Below, one piece after another: positions 11,626-23,539 of a stretch of DNA of 64,000 nucleotides (positions are counted from its first letter, which is position 1; every line of letters begins with the position of its first letter). This DNA comes from Chlorocebus sabaeus (lineage: Eukaryota; Chordata; Mammalia; Primates; Cercopithecidae), in assembly GCF_047675955.1 (NCBI RefSeq), contig NC_132918.1, forward strand, positions 86,939,139-87,003,138, written 5' to 3'. The translations under genes were made by a program, and so were the position numbers. The notes beneath the pieces are model-generated. The model was not told the DNA's origin. It did not search any database and saw only the letters and a program-made list of their open reading frames with translations.

Positions 11626-11969
11626 CCAGAAATAGAATTAAAGGTTAAAATGGACGATGAAATACTAATCTATTTTCTTAATTTTAGATATTTATGCAGT
11701 TAGCTATTTTTAAAATGTTGCTGTAATGAAAATTTTTGTAAATAAGAATTCGATGCTCAGCTCACATTTTTATGCCTTATAAGTAGATTGTACCAATTTA
11801 CATATCTGCTTGCAGTTTATAAGAATGTCCATTTCCAAAGAAATTTACCAAATAATTGTTATTCATTTAATATTTGACAAATTGATAAATACTTCATTGC
11901 TTAAGTTTTAATTTCCTAAATTTACAGAGACCTGTATACATTGGAAATTTAATTTTGTGCTACATAATT

Positions 11970-12075
11970 CGGATCCCGGATTACAAATAAGAAACTAGGG
12001 CTGAGAAAGGTGAAGTTACTTGCCAAATGTCACACAGTAATTTACTCTGCAATCCACGAAAATGATTCAAGTCTT
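11970..12075 (-). repeat. MIR SINE, antisense
   Basis: AAGAAACTAGGGCTGAGAAA, TGAAGTTACTTGCCAAATGT and CACACAGTAA are the antisense MIR core. Confidence 0.75.
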
Positions 12076-12149
12076 CCTCCTCCAATCTCATCTGAGTTCT
12101 TCAAATTGCTATTGTCAATTATATTTGTATTGAATAATTTTACATTCCC

Positions 12150-12262
12150 AACATTATGCTGAGCATTTGCAGAGAAGGAGTCTACATTTCCTGCTAGTGC
12201 TTCCCACAGTGCTTTGCATAGAGCACTTTTCAAGTAAACATCTATTAAATAAATATATGCAT
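12150..12262 (+). mobile_element. LINE L2 3' end
   Basis: CCCACAGTGCTTTGCATAGA followed by ATCTATTAAATAAATA resembles the L2 3' terminus. Confidence 0.5.
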
Positions 12263-12855
12263 CACATGTCAAATAGGAACAAAGGAAATTACTGAGACAT
12301 ATTAAGCAAGCCACACATTTTAACATTTTTATGACATGTTTGTCACTATGAAGCCACAACATTAATCCGCAGATATGTAGGACAGTTTGGTATAGAAAAA
12401 AACAAAAGGCAGGAACAGGATTTTAAAGATTAATGTGAGGTGGATGGGGAGCCAAAAAATTAAGAGCTTTGCTTAATTTTAACGTGGGCCTCTATATAAA
12501 TCGAACATCATAAAATGGGGGAATGTGTTTTGGGATTTGGGGGAATTTCTCGTTCCAATTTAAACTACCAACATATCCTTGTAGGGCATGATTATTTTTC
12601 TAGAAAATTGGATTTAGGATCAAGATCAAACGCCCCAATTTTTTGTGTCTTTAATGCAGATGAGTCATGCGGAAGCAGAACGAGCTTGTGAATCTGTTTG
12701 GTATATGGGCAAGCTTACTTTACTTCTTCAGCACATATTTATGGAACAGCCATTATGTTACAGAAACTGTACTAAACTGGAAGGATAAAATGGTAACCAA
12801 AACAGACAATTTCCCTGCCTCAAGATTCAGTATTCCAATGGGGAAAACTAACGTT

Positions 12856-12868
12856 ACACACACACACA

Positions 12869-12900
<32 letters not shown>
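12856..12900. repeat. CA microsatellite
   Basis: About 22 CA units with one CATA interruption. Confidence 0.95.
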
Positions 12901-12902
<2 letters not shown>

Positions 12903-13052
12903 GAAAAAGGCAGTGACAGGATGACATGATGCAGGGAAGCCAATATAGAAGAGGATTAAGTCAGGGCTACATTAGGTAGAGTTGTCAGGAAGGCCTTTCC
13001 GAAAAGCTAATATTTAAGCTAAAATCATGTGAAATGAGTTGTTAACCATGTA

Positions 13053-13094
13053 GAAGAAAATAGCATGAATGAAGAAGAAAATAGCATGAATGAA
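13053..13094. repeat. 21-bp tandem duplication
   Basis: GAAGAAAATAGCATGAATGA plus A is present twice back to back, without a mismatch. Confidence 0.9.
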
Positions 13095-13674
13095 GGCCCA
13101 GGTGAGGGAAATAATCTGCTAGTTTTTAAAAATAACTAGTTCGTTAAAACTGGAACTACGCATGTTTCTAGAGGAGTGAAGGGGGATGAGACTAGAGAGC
13201 TAGATAGGAGGTATGTTAGGAAAGATTTTGCCCAACTAAGCAGCATGGAATTTAATTGCTGACATTGAGAAGCTGTCAAATAATTTGTAGGCAAGAAGTA
13301 CATGTTCATATCTATATTTCAATACAATCAACCATCAGTCAGGTGGGGAATATGCTGGATATGAGACAATCTAGAACCTGAGAGAGAACTATGATAATTC
13401 AATTAAGAAGTAGTTAAAAAAAGAGAAAAGACTCCATAAGGATAAGACCTAAGATATTGACAGGGAACTTGGAAAAGTTAAAGGAAGAGATGATGAGACA
13501 CCTAGCAACATTTTGTTCATGTCTCTTTTATAGCAATTATTAAATTGTTCTGGGGTCATTTGGTTTCAGGCCTATCTTCTCCATCAGAACATTGGTTTTT
13601 TGGAGCATTGTACTTATCTCATGATATGTCTCTGTTTTTTAAAGTACTTGCCACATAGTACTTTACATTTTATC

Positions 13675-13704
13675 CAAAAATTTTTCATTTTTTGGATAAA
13701 TGGA
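13675..13704. repeat. Short perfect inverted repeat
   Basis: TTATCCAAAAA and TTTTTGGATAA flank an 8-base T-rich loop. No recognised element uses it; probably incidental. Confidence 0.6.
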
Positions 13705-13784
13705 TTAATGCATAAAATAATTTTATGTGAAAACACACTTCTGCTTTGTATTTTTATACTCAGTGCCTCTTGTGATATGTAGAA

Positions 13785-13835
13785 CTACTCCATTTTCCAG
13801 ATGGGGAAAATGAGGCTCACTTGGGGAGTGGACAG
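13785..13835 (-). repeat. MIR core fragment, antisense
   Basis: CCATTTTCCAGATGGGGAAA followed by ATGAGGCTCA is the reversed MIR core. Confidence 0.55.
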
Positions 13836-14539
13836 TCTTCTTACCTTCTCTTTATATGCCTCTTTTCTTTCCTCATAACCAAAATCATTTACAGGAAAGG
13901 CAGGAGCATTCAAGCAATGAGGTACATTCACAGCTTACAGTGATTCCCCATTTCCTCCTATTCTCATTAAGATAACTTTTAAAGACCGGATTATTATGTA
14001 TGTTTGACTTTCCAAAGTATGACTCTTTGTCATTTTCACAGAATTTTAAAATGTAAAACATAACAATGGTAGATTGCATTTTCCATTTCAGTTTACTTTG
14101 GGCTCAAGTAGACTTGAGATACTTCAACAAATATTTTCTTTTGAACTAAAGATCACATTAAACTGGAGACTTTCTGAAGTTATCCAGGGGCATGAACACT
14201 GGCATTGCAAAAGTAGAATTTTGCACATCAGTTGGTGAAAGTTCAAGGTCTCAGAATTTATAATATGAAAACAAAACATGTAAGTATTGAGAGTTTACTT
14301 TGTGCCAGGATTTCTTACAGGCAAAAAGATAGGATAGCATATGTAAAGCAAAAATGCATGGCAACATAGGATCCAAAGAAAGGGAGAATTTTAAGAAGCG
14401 TTGATCAACAATGACAAATACAGCCAACAGGTCATGTAAACTACAACTTAAAATAGCTGTTGGTTACAGACACATAGCAGTCTTTCCTAATGAGTTTTTG
14501 GTTGTGGTGGTAGAACACATCTAGTTAGAATTTTTTACT

Positions 14540-14600
14540 GAGAGAAGGAGGGAGGGATGGAGGAGGAGGAAGGGAAGAGATGACAGTGAAAGAAAGAAAA
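14540..14600. repeat. Purine-rich tract
   Basis: GGAGGGAGGGATGGAGGAGG and neighbouring AG-rich sequence, about 60 bases almost without pyrimidines. Confidence 0.75.
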
Positions 14601-14724
14601 GCTAGAATACTTGCATTTTTCTTATTAACAGTACAAAAATTTTTGGTAAAATATATGTAGGGGTCCATATATTTACTGAATTTTTTAAAAAATTAAATTG
14701 TATGAGCAAAGCTTCATTTAATGA

Positions 14725-14905
14725 CTTAGGAGAGTATTATTATACCCTTTTAAGCTCAATTTTCTCATTTTTAAACTAGAGTTATTATATAACTACTCAT
14801 AGTACTGTTGTGTGTATTAAATTTAACAATCAAAATAAAATACAGGCATGTAGCTTGAGGCATAACAGGCCTTTAACAAATGTTAGCTGTAATTATTTCA
14901 TATGA
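14725..14905 (+). repeat. MIR SINE
   Basis: ATTTTCTCATTTTTAAACTA, GTTGTGTGTATTAAATTTAA, then GGCCTTTAACAAATGTTAGC fit the MIR core and 3' end. Confidence 0.65.
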
Positions 14906-15689
14906 TCATTATTATTATTTGATAGCTTTTTTCTTTCCTTGTTTCTATCTCTTCCTCAGAAATATCAATTACATGTAAGTTTTTGGCTTACTCCCTAGCC
15001 ATATCAGTTGTGTCTTTCATCTTTTATAGAAATATGCATTTTTCCTCTCATCCTGAGGGAGTTTCAAGTTTATGAGCTATATCATTGACTTGACACTTCC
15101 AATGAAGATTCATATTCTGCTATTTAGTTTTCAGTTTTCTTTACATATTTGCTTATCTCTTCCATCTCCATTTTCATCAGAGAAAAATTTCCCCTTATGA
15201 CTTTCATATCCATTTTCATAGAAGACATGTCTTCTTTAATTTTAATGAAGATCTTAAAACAGTTTACTGTGGTTTTCTTTTGGATCCAGCAAGAAAACAT
15301 TTTCTGAAGTTATGCAATTCCTTTGAGTCTTCTGAATGCTGTGTTTGCTCTCTTATGCTGTAGAATTTTCCCTTAAAGTATATGTTGATTTTTTAAATGT
15401 TTTTCTTCCTTTTTAATAAAAAATTAACTAAATTTAATCGAGTTTATTTTTTCTTACTCATTTTCATAAAAAAGACAAAGTCTTGTCATTGGATAACCCT
15501 TGGAATTTCCCTGGGTCCACTTGGGAAGTGGTGTAACCCTCCTGAGATCTTTAGCTGAGGAGAAGGTTGTCATAGGTGCACAGCTCTGCATCTAACACTG
15601 AACTGGCTTTTATCCAATTAACTATTGCAGGTAGCATCTTCCTCTGTCTCCTTCTGGCAGGTTCCTCATTAATTTAAATTGATGTAATA
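14906..15689. other. No recognised feature
   Basis: T-rich sequence resembling old LINE material in composition, but I cannot place it. Confidence 0.35.
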
Positions 15690-16375
15690 CATAAAAAGCA
15701 CAATTGCTAGCAAACGTAGATACTTGTGGCTGCCCACTTTTGTTGACTTTTATGGTACTTTTCTTGTGAGGATTATCCCTCTCAATTGCCACATGTCACT
15801 GCCAGATCCCAATTCTTATGAGAGACTGAATATGCAAATCCACCATAGGCAGTCCGTTTATAAACACAGAATTCTAACCACAAACTGCAGCAACCGGCCC
15901 AGTAGGCCAGCCTGCTACCTACAAAACCAGTCCAAGAAGCCTACCTAGTCTTTACAGTAACCAACTCAGGAAGATGGTACCAGCCCAGGAAGCCAAACAA
16001 TAACCCCTGTAGCAATAGATCCCAAATAGCCAAGGCTTGATAACTAACAGCCTTTTGTTCCTGCTTCCAACTTAGGATCAACCAGAGAAAGCCGAATATA
16101 CACCCTAAACCAATCTCACAGGGTGCTCTCCTTCTAGTTAGCCTGCCTTCAACATCCCCATGTCAATAGTCTCTTCTCAGGGCATACACAAAACTTTCTT
16201 TTTCAAAGCTTCCCCATTCCTCTATCTGCTTTTGAGTCTCCGTAAAGCACACATGGTGGTAGTTAGCTTCCTTGCTGTAGCAAGCTCTGTATAGCTTTTG
16301 TTTGTTCCCATTTGAGTGATCTTCATTTATTTCCTTACTAACTGCCATGTTGAATTCTGGCTACAGAACCTCTGC
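15690..16375. mobile_element. Probable LTR-like repeat, unclassified
   Basis: More GC-rich than its surroundings, with repeated CCAG/AGCC words, no long frame and sharp composition edges, as in old ERV LTRs. Family and strand not established. Confidence 0.35.
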
Positions 16376-16696
16376 CCAGATAAATAAAGATGAATCAATT
16401 TATATTTTGGGCAACAATGTATTTTAAAAAGAAAAGCAAGATAAATTGTAAGCTAAACTTTGCAAATTTTAGTCATTTGCATCTGCCTCATAATTATAGT
16501 ACTAGTTTTTCATCGCTTTTAGTTTTCAATTTTTTTTTGTCTTCATAGCTGTTTTAGTGTAAAGTTACAAGAGGGTGCTTAGTGCAGGCATCTTGTAACA
16601 GGAGTATCTATACTACTTTTTACAGGTATATACTATTATGATACAAGTTTTAACACACTAAAGGTTAATATGCTTCTAGGGCTGGCAACCTTGACT

Positions 16697-16700
<4 letters not shown>

Positions 16701-16739
<39 letters not shown>
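16701..16739. repeat. CA microsatellite
   Basis: Uninterrupted AC repeat, about 19 units. Confidence 0.97.
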
Positions 16740-16742
<3 letters not shown>

Positions 16743-17560
16743 TTCCAGTGATTAATGAATCCTATTATCCAGATCTTTTATTTTTAAAAATTTACCCTCA
16801 AATGTATTCATATTTTAGAAAATAGTATTATTTCCCAGAATTGACCATAAGCTAATTCACAGAACCACTTGGTTGTCTAATAAATTTTCTAATTAACGGG
16901 ATGCCTTCTAATTAACAAAAATGTTTATACCTCACATTGTGCTGTTAATAGCTTTGTAGATTTTAATGAATAAATGAGGACCTAGGACGCATACATATCG
17001 TTAAAGGAAGAAAAGCATCAGGTTATTTAAAAGCAATGAACAGGTCTTTTTTTCAGTTCTTTCTAATCAACTGAGAAAAGTTAAACTTCATAACTTGTGG
17101 TTGCTGTGTGAGTCAGTTTTTCTTTTATCTGCTTTTCACCTCTGCACACAGTCTTGTGTCCTTGAGACACGAAGTAATTTAGAGAGGCTCTTTGCTATTC
17201 TTGGTAATTCGGCCTTGTTTTTCTACCACACACTCCAAAGCTAAGTGAAAAACATTTATCCTACTTAATCATGACAATGTAGATGCCAGAAGGAATTGAG
17301 TAAAACAGCATTGCAGGGAGGATCTGGCCCTGAGTGAGGGGGAATCCTGGCTCCTTCATTCTTTGTAATTTCCATAGCCATGTACTCCTTTCAATATTTT
17401 AGTAATATTTTCTTCATAAGTGATTATTGCCTTAAGTTATCAATTTGCATTCTGCTCCAATTGAAAATTATTTTTCTTTTCAACCACGTCTCACAAATGT
17501 GTTACATATGCTGATGAGGTTTACAGGATAATTTCTACATCTCCAATACAGATAGATGAA
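16740..17560. other. No recognised feature
   Basis: Unique-looking AT-rich sequence. No gene called. Confidence 0.4.
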
Positions 17561-17863
17561 TTTTTTGTTGTTGTTATTTGTTGGTTTGTTTTAGACAGAG
17601 TTTTGTTCTTGTTGCCCAGGCTGGAGTGCAATGGTGTGATCTTGGCTCATCTCTGCCTCCTGGGTTCAAGCAATTCTCCTGCCTCAGCCTCCCGAGTAGC
17701 TGGGATTACAGGCATGCACCCCCACGCCTGGCTGATTTTGTATTTTCAGCAGAGATGGTGTTTCTCCATGTTGGTCAGGCTGGTCTTGAACCCGCAGGCT
17801 CAGGTGATCCACCCACCTTGGCCTCCCAAAGTGCTGGAATTACAGGTGTGAGTCACTGGGCAT
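17561..17863 (-). repeat. Alu
   Basis: Reverse-complement Alu, complete: interrupted poly-T, TTGCCCAGGCTGGAGTGCAA, the middle linker, second arm, and the GTGAGTCACTGGGCATAGC terminus. Confidence 0.95.
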
Positions 17864-18214
17864 AGCTTTAGAGGGGTGAATTCTTTATCATTTATTTAGA
17901 TCAATTTGATGTTGTCAATATGTTCTGTACTGCATTTAACTCGAAGTATTCCACTGAGATATATCTTCTTATTTGAGTTGACATTCACACTGACTCAGAG
18001 AATTGTCATTTTTAAAGTAAAATAGCAAGCTTGAAGTCAACCAGTTTACCATCAGGCTAAGTCCTATATCATTTGATTCCTTCCTCAATATTCCTTCATC
18101 TACCAAACAAGTATACAAAAGAGAAGTACATATTTTACTTAGCAGCAATAGTTGAATCACTTGAGTGATATTAATCAATAAAATTGCTGACAATGCAAGC
18201 TCTGGTAGAAATTA

Positions 18215-18385
18215 TTGTCAAGTGCTTGCTATGTGCTGGGCACTGACCTAGGCAGTTATATCTCACAGCAACCACAAGATGCAATTAGCATTCTTGTCTC
18301 CATTTAACTGAAGAAAAAGCTGATTCTTCAACTAGACAAGAAATTTTCTCAAGGCCACACAATGTTGAGTCCGCATTTTTACTTT
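18215..18385 (-). repeat. MIR SINE, antisense
   Basis: TGCTTGCTATGTGCTGGGCA, the TCTCCATTTAACTGAAGAAA core and TCTCAAGGCCACACAATG follow the reversed MIR order. Confidence 0.75.
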
Positions 18386-18489
18386 GAATGGGTTGTTATC
18401 AATTTAATAGTTCCTGTTAAAATTTTTCATAAAAGCAAGTAAAAATCTCATGCAAATAGTTTTGTAAATTAAAAAATAAAATTTTAAGC

Positions 18490-19143
18490 CTGTCGCTGAA
18501 TGAATGAGCACCCTCTTGGCCAAGGGGACCCTAGAGAAACCTTAAAAATTGAGTCCCCAGCCATGATGGGAAGGAAAGTCAGACACTCCTCATTATACCA
18601 CCTCCTTTTTGGAGTTAAGGCACAACCACTGACCAGCAGGAATGTTAGAACAGGGATCCTGAGACTGACAGAACACTCTTTGTGACAGTAAGATACCAAA
18701 TTATAAACAAAACCTAAGGCCATGCAAGGCAAGTGTTAAGTCACATCTGCGGCACATTCATCTTGCTAAACAGGTCACATTATAGCTGACTGACACCACA
18801 TCTTTATCTTAATTTAAACATTCCTTCCTGCTAACTACAAGTTTTTAGACAAAGTTTTGTCCTTTATTTGCAGATTAAAGAGTCTCGGAATCCTCTTGTG
18901 GTTTGTAAGCCCCTGCTTTAAGACATCCCATCTTTTTGGGTGGAACTAATGTATACCTTCCATGTACTGATTTATCTCTTTGCCTGTAACTCCTGCCTCC
19001 CTGAAATGTATAAAACCCAGCTGTCATCCAACTGCCTAGGGCAATTTTCTCAGGACTCCTTGAGACTGTTTCGGTGAGCAGTAGTCAGTCATACTGGCTC
19101 AGAATAAGTCTCTTTAAAAAATTATACAAAATTTGTTTTTTCA
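18490..19143 (+). mobile_element. ERV1-type LTR (MER4-like)
   Basis: A TG start, a TATAAAA box at 19009-19015, CAGCTGTCATCCAACTGCCT just after it, CCTTGAGACTGTTT and an AATAAG signal give class I ERV LTR architecture. The 3' boundary is placed at TTGTTTTTTCA. The target duplication is not recoverable and no internal viral sequence adjoins, so it is a solo LTR or fragment. Confidence 0.6.
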
Positions 19144-19439
19144 TTAAAAATTTAAACTTGCTTCTTAACTACAAGTATGAAAAATAAAGTGAAAAAACGT
19201 GATTGAAGGGAGAGATTGCGTTGGATTCACATACTAGCTCTTTAAAAAAATCTTTTTAATTTAAAATACAGTATTTCTTTGTAGAAAGGATTGAAAGGTT
19301 AATCATAAAACATGTCACCGTTCAAATGAAGCGTGTTTAGGAATCAAGGGTGACTGCCTCCAGAATCTGTTATTGTAAGACTTTATTTTGCCTCCCCAAT
19401 ATGTTAACTCTGTACTTCTTATCTTTGTTGCCTGATGTA

Positions 19440-19600
19440 AGTTTCGTAGATTCCATGAGCCTCAGCTTCTTCATCTGTAAAATGGAGATCTTTGAAGAAA
19501 TGTATTGTGAAGATTAAATAAGACCATGACTCTCAAGTGCTTAGCAAAGCATCTAGCATCTACTAAGCTTTCCATAAATAGTAGTTAAGAGCTGTGGGAT
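19440..19600 (+). repeat. MIR SINE
   Basis: GAGCCTCAGCTTCTTCATCT followed by GTAAAATGGAGATC, a GTGAAGATTAAATAAG block and AAAGCATCTAGCATCTACTA are MIR core and 3' half. Confidence 0.8.
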
Positions 19601-19989
19601 TTTGCTCACATTCTTAGCCCATTCCTCTCCTTGCTTTGATTTATTCTCTATCACAATTTTATTGTGGATATAAAGATAAGATTTTGTGTTAATATCTAGC
19701 ATGGTATAACATAAGGAACTGGGATGAGGGAGATTAGACCTCATTTCCCCTCTCAGGTTTTTCCCTAACACATTACAACACTGAGAACCTCAGTGAGCTT
19801 TCCCTGTGCTCAAATTCATCCTTACGGAAAAAATAATGTAGGTATAATGGGTTCTGACAACAAATACTCAAAGTTAAGCCAAACTTCACAGGCTTTGGAC
19901 ACAATCTGCCATACTAACGCCCTCACTTCAGACACCAGACACAAGTTTAGGAGTCTTCAGGCCACCCTCACTTTACACCAGCCGGCTAC

Positions 19990-20334
19990 AATTTCAGGGG
20001 CTTCCATTGTTCTCTAGGTTTGATAACTTGCTAGAAAGATTCACAGAACTCAGGAAAGCACTATTTTTATGATTTCCATTTTGTTATATCAAAACTGATA
20101 CAAATCAGAATTGGCCAAAGAGAGAGATGCTTAAGGCAAGGTGTGGGAAGCTCTCGGTTGCAAAGCTTCCATCGTCACCAAGGATGCACTACTTTTCCAG
20201 CACATCCACGTGTGACAGCACATAGAGGAGTGCCAACCAGGGACACCCACCTCAGCTTTGATGTGGAAAGTTTTTATCGGGGCTTCATTAACTAAGTATG
20301 ACTTATTCAATCATAGGTCACATAGTTGAACCCA
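19990..20334 (+). mobile_element. Older LTR, left part
   Basis: TTGCTAGAAAGATTCACAGA followed by ACTCAGGAAAG, and further on GCCAACCAGGGACACCCACC, match a common primate LTR (ERVL/MLT2- or MER21-like from memory). It is interrupted by the LTR at 20340 and resumes at 20799. Confidence 0.55.
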
Positions 20335-20339
20335 GTCTC

Positions 20340-20793
20340 TGTTAGGCAGGAATCTAGACCCGACATGGTGGCGCCACCCAGCATAGCAGGCCCTTTGTTC
20401 GAGACTTCCCCTCCTCTTTGTACACACCCACAGACTTGCATACGTCAGAGGTTCCAGCTGGGCAACCACACTGCCCCATGACATGCAGCTCACCTGCATT
20501 CCACAAGTTCGTAAACAGCAGTTTCGGTTAACAGTTTCCAAAGACCCCTTCCTCATGACCCTTACTCAACTCCTGCCCTAGTAGTTTCAAGACCCCCCAG
20601 GCCCTGTTTGCACAACCAGCTTCCCTACCTCTCGGGCTATAAAAAGCCCCTACCCTCCTCCCTCAGCGCGACTTCCTCGGCCCGCACCTTTGGACTGAGG
20701 AACCTCGCCCGCGAGTCCTAGTAAAGGCTATTCTCACTGCCATTTGCCATGTCTTCGTTCCCGGTTCGGCTCCAGCCTCCGTTTACCTTTACA
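20340..20793 (+). mobile_element. CpG-rich solo LTR, young-looking
   Basis: Bounded by TG and CA, with a perfect 5-bp duplication GTCTC on each side (20335-20339 and 20794-20798). A TATAAAAAG box lies at 20638-20646 and an AGTAAA signal at 20720-20725, followed by a T- and G-rich stretch. About 20 CpG dinucleotides survive in 454 bases, far above the neighbouring repeats, so the insertion looks recent. No viral genes adjoin: a solo LTR left by recombination. The architecture is that of a class I (gammaretrovirus-like) LTR; I do not recognise the family. Confidence 0.8.
20638..20646 (+). promoter_or_regulatory. TATA box of solo LTR
   Basis: TATAAAAAG, about 80 bases before the AGTAAA signal, so the expected start site and short R region fit an LTR promoter. 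Confidence 0.65.
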
Positions 20794-20798
20794 GTCTC

Positions 20799-21118
20799 CA
20801 CAGATTTCCGACTGATATCACATAGCTCAAAGCCTCAAGCATGGCATCCCCTGGTCTGCCTTTCTATTGTGGCCAGCCTCCCATCCTGAGTCATTTCCTT
20901 GGCATAAGCTATCTAGGGGGCCCTGCTGTGAGTCACCTCATTAGCATAAACGACCAGATGTGGTCCCACTGTGACTCACAAAGACACTGTGAAAAACTCC
21001 TAGGATTCAGAATTGACCTCATCCGAAGTGGGAACAATGGCTGGCCACATTCTCTATTACACAGCAGGTGACACGAAATATGCTCTCCAGGAGCGTGCTC
21101 ATTCTATTTTCATCACAT
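20799..21118 (+). mobile_element. Older LTR, right part
   Basis: GAGTCACCTCATTAGCATAA, ACTCCTAGGATTCAG and AATATGCTCTCC with a TCATCACATCA end continue the element that starts near 19990. Confidence 0.55.
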
Positions 21119-21430
21119 CAGCTTAAAATACAGATCCCAGGAATATTTTTTTAAATGAATAATCATAAAAAGAAAAAGCAAAAAAGTACGTGAAGGGGAT
21201 GTTCTTTCTTCCATAATTGACTTCCACAAAGTAGGCACAGAAGGAAGAGATGACTGGCATCAGAAACACACACTGGCTGGGAAAAAAAAAGAAAAAAAAG
21301 GTAGCTGGAAAAGGTGGCAGTGAATAAATTATGCCCAATTACATAGTCATCTATTATCTAAAGCTTCAACCACATGCTGTTATTAATTCCTGAATCAGTC
21401 ATATTTATAGAACTACATCCTGGTGTCTTT

Positions 21431-21748
21431 TGGTTTGTTTGTTTGTTTTTTGAGACAAAGTCTCTCTCTGCCGCCCAGGCTGGAGTGCAGTGGCGCAATC
21501 TCAGCTCACCGCAACCTCCACCTCCCAGGTTCAAGTGATTCTCCTGCCTCAGCCTCCCGAGTAGCTGGGATTACAGGTGCCCGCTGCCATGCCCAGCTAA
21601 TTTTCTTTTGTTGTTGTTGTTATTTCTTAGTATAGACAGGGTTTCACCATGTTGGGCAGGCTGGTCTGGAACTCCTGACCTCAGGTGATCCACCCACCTC
21701 AGCCTTCCAAAGTGCTGGGATTACAGGCATGAGCCGCCATGCCCAGCC
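21431..21748 (-). repeat. Alu
   Basis: Complete reverse-complement Alu. Target duplication TGGTGTCTTTT upstream and TGGTGTCCTTT downstream. Confidence 0.96.
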
Positions 21749-21963
21749 TGGTGTCCTTTTAATTGTGCACCAAAAGCTTTAGAATTACAGTAGGTTGTGG
21801 GACTTGATTCCTCACATCTTTCATTCTTAAATCTTGTGATATGACCCTTTTCCTATACAAATATTATTGGGCAGTAATAGGATTTTCCACCTATCAGACC
21901 ATAAAAAGTGTCAATACAACACATGAAACTTACACATATTGTTTTGTTTTTCAGCTCTTTCTT

Positions 21964-21981
21964 AAAAAAAAAAAAAAAAAA
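21964..21981. repeat. Poly-A run
   Basis: About 18 A with no retroposon body recognised next to it. Confidence 0.8.
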
Positions 21982-22779
21982 ACAACCTGTTTCAGGAAAG
22001 TATTTTAAGCATATCATAATGACTTAAATAACTTACTTATTACCATAAACAGTCATATACTAAGTCATCACTGCTTTGCTACTCTTTACCATTAAAAGAT
22101 GTCTTCTCTGTTTATCTTCCCAGGCTTATAAGTAGAACATCAACCTGCTTTAATTGTGTGTGTGTACGTATAGGTATGTAGAGATGCATTCTTTGTGATA
22201 GGAAGTGATTAATATTGCAAAGAAAATGGACATCATCCTTCACTGAGATGATTAATTAAAATGTAATGCTTTCACACATGTACTTTTGTTTGTAGAGAGA
22301 TGCAATAACTTAAAAAAGCATTCTCTGTGCAATTTCTTATGCAAAATGCTCTTAGATATGATATATTCAAAAGTTTTAAAATACTAATTGGCAGTGTAAT
22401 GCACTGTTTGTATGGAGAAAATATTTCTAAGATGTAATATAGAACCAAATGAGGATAAATGATTGGATTTTTTTTTCCAGTCATCTTTTAAGCCAATATG
22501 TAGCCAGGTTAAACTAGGCTAGATCTTAGCAACAAAGAGATATTGTTCTCCTGGGACTGAGCTTCTATTGAAGAGGTAGACATATTTCATAATTTATTCC
22601 AATCAGTTTCATAATGATAACATGTTCTATGAGGCAACAGATCTTAATAATCCCATTCAGCTATACTTCCTTATTGAATTTCTTATGAAGTTGACACAAA
22701 TACACGTGTTATTGAGGTGTGTGATATGGAATGTTCTAAGAGTTTTGGATGAACTAAGACTTATTCTACCTAGGTGCTG
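21982..22779. other. No recognised feature
   Basis: AT-rich unique-looking sequence; no gene called. Confidence 0.4.
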
Positions 22780-22918
22780 TGAGAAAATCCTTCAGAAATG
22801 AGTATTATTGGAGATGAATCTTGAAGGATGAGTAGTAGCTGCCTAAGCCAATAAGGGATGAAAAATATTTCAGTGAGGAGTAGCTTGTGAGCAGCATGAG
22901 CATAAGACAAAAAGGAAT
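22780..22918 (-). mobile_element. LINE L2 fragment, antisense
   Basis: TGAATCTTGAAGGATGAGTA, GTGAGCAGCATGAGCATAAG and related words follow the reversed L2 3' region. It is split by the Alu at 22919 and resumes at about 23224-23340. Confidence 0.55.
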
Positions 22919-23223
22919 GGCCAGGCACGGTGACCCATGCAGGTAATCCCAGCACTTTGGGAGGCCGAGGTGGGTGGATCACCTGAGGTCGGGAGTTCGA
23001 GACCAGCCTGACCAACATGGAGAAACTCCTTCTCTACTAAAAGTATAAAATTAGCTGGGCATGGTGGTGCATGCCTGTAATCCCAGCTATTCGGGAGGCT
23101 GAGGAAGGAAAATCGCTTGAACCAGGGAGGCGGAGGTTATGGTGAGCCGAGATCGTGCCATTGCACTCCAGCCTGAGCAACAACAGCGAAACTCCAACTC
23201 AAAAAAAAAAAAAAAAAAAAAAA
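22919..23223 (+). repeat. Alu (S-type)
   Basis: Full-length Alu with a 22-base A-tail, inserted in an L2 fragment. Flanks AGACAAAAAGGAAT and AGACACAAAAGAAT look like the target duplication. Confidence 0.96.
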
Positions 23224-23539
23224 GACACAAAAGAATGAACTTCCAGGTAATGTAAGAAGTGGAGATAAATTTAACATAACCAGGAACTAGGATAGATTGA
23301 GTTTAGATAAATGCTGCCTGAGGAAGTAGAGGAGTACGAAGGAGGTCACTGCTGATATAGAGAAGTCTCTGCTTCTAATTTGCTGCAAGAAATATACAGC
23401 AGGAAGCTCACTGCTTCCATCTCTCATCTGAAGGTTCAGGACCCTTCCATGAGCTGTTCCTGGAGCCTTCTTGTGTGTGATCTCCCACAAAAGCCACATG
23501 ACGAATTGGTTTACAGTGACAGGAAATGAAACAACATAC

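Larger units (their letters stand above)
12715..13520 (-). mobile_element. LINE L2, antisense
   Basis: The start AGCACATATTTATGGAACAG is the reversed L2 3' terminus. Then come ATTTCCCTGCCTCAAG, GTCAGGAAGGCCTTTCC, AATGAAGGCCCAGGTGAGGG and further upstream L2 blocks to about 13500. A CA repeat at 12856-12900 and a 21-bp tandem duplication at 13053-13094 have arisen inside it. Confidence 0.7.

Noticed and set aside
13675..13704. Perfect 11-bp inverted repeat considered as a hairpin RNA or transposon end
   Set aside because: Too short, AT-rich loop, no target duplication or conserved context.
17578..17865. 95-codon open frame and similar frames at 21423, 33712, 47581, 58711
   Set aside because: All are translations of Alu elements.
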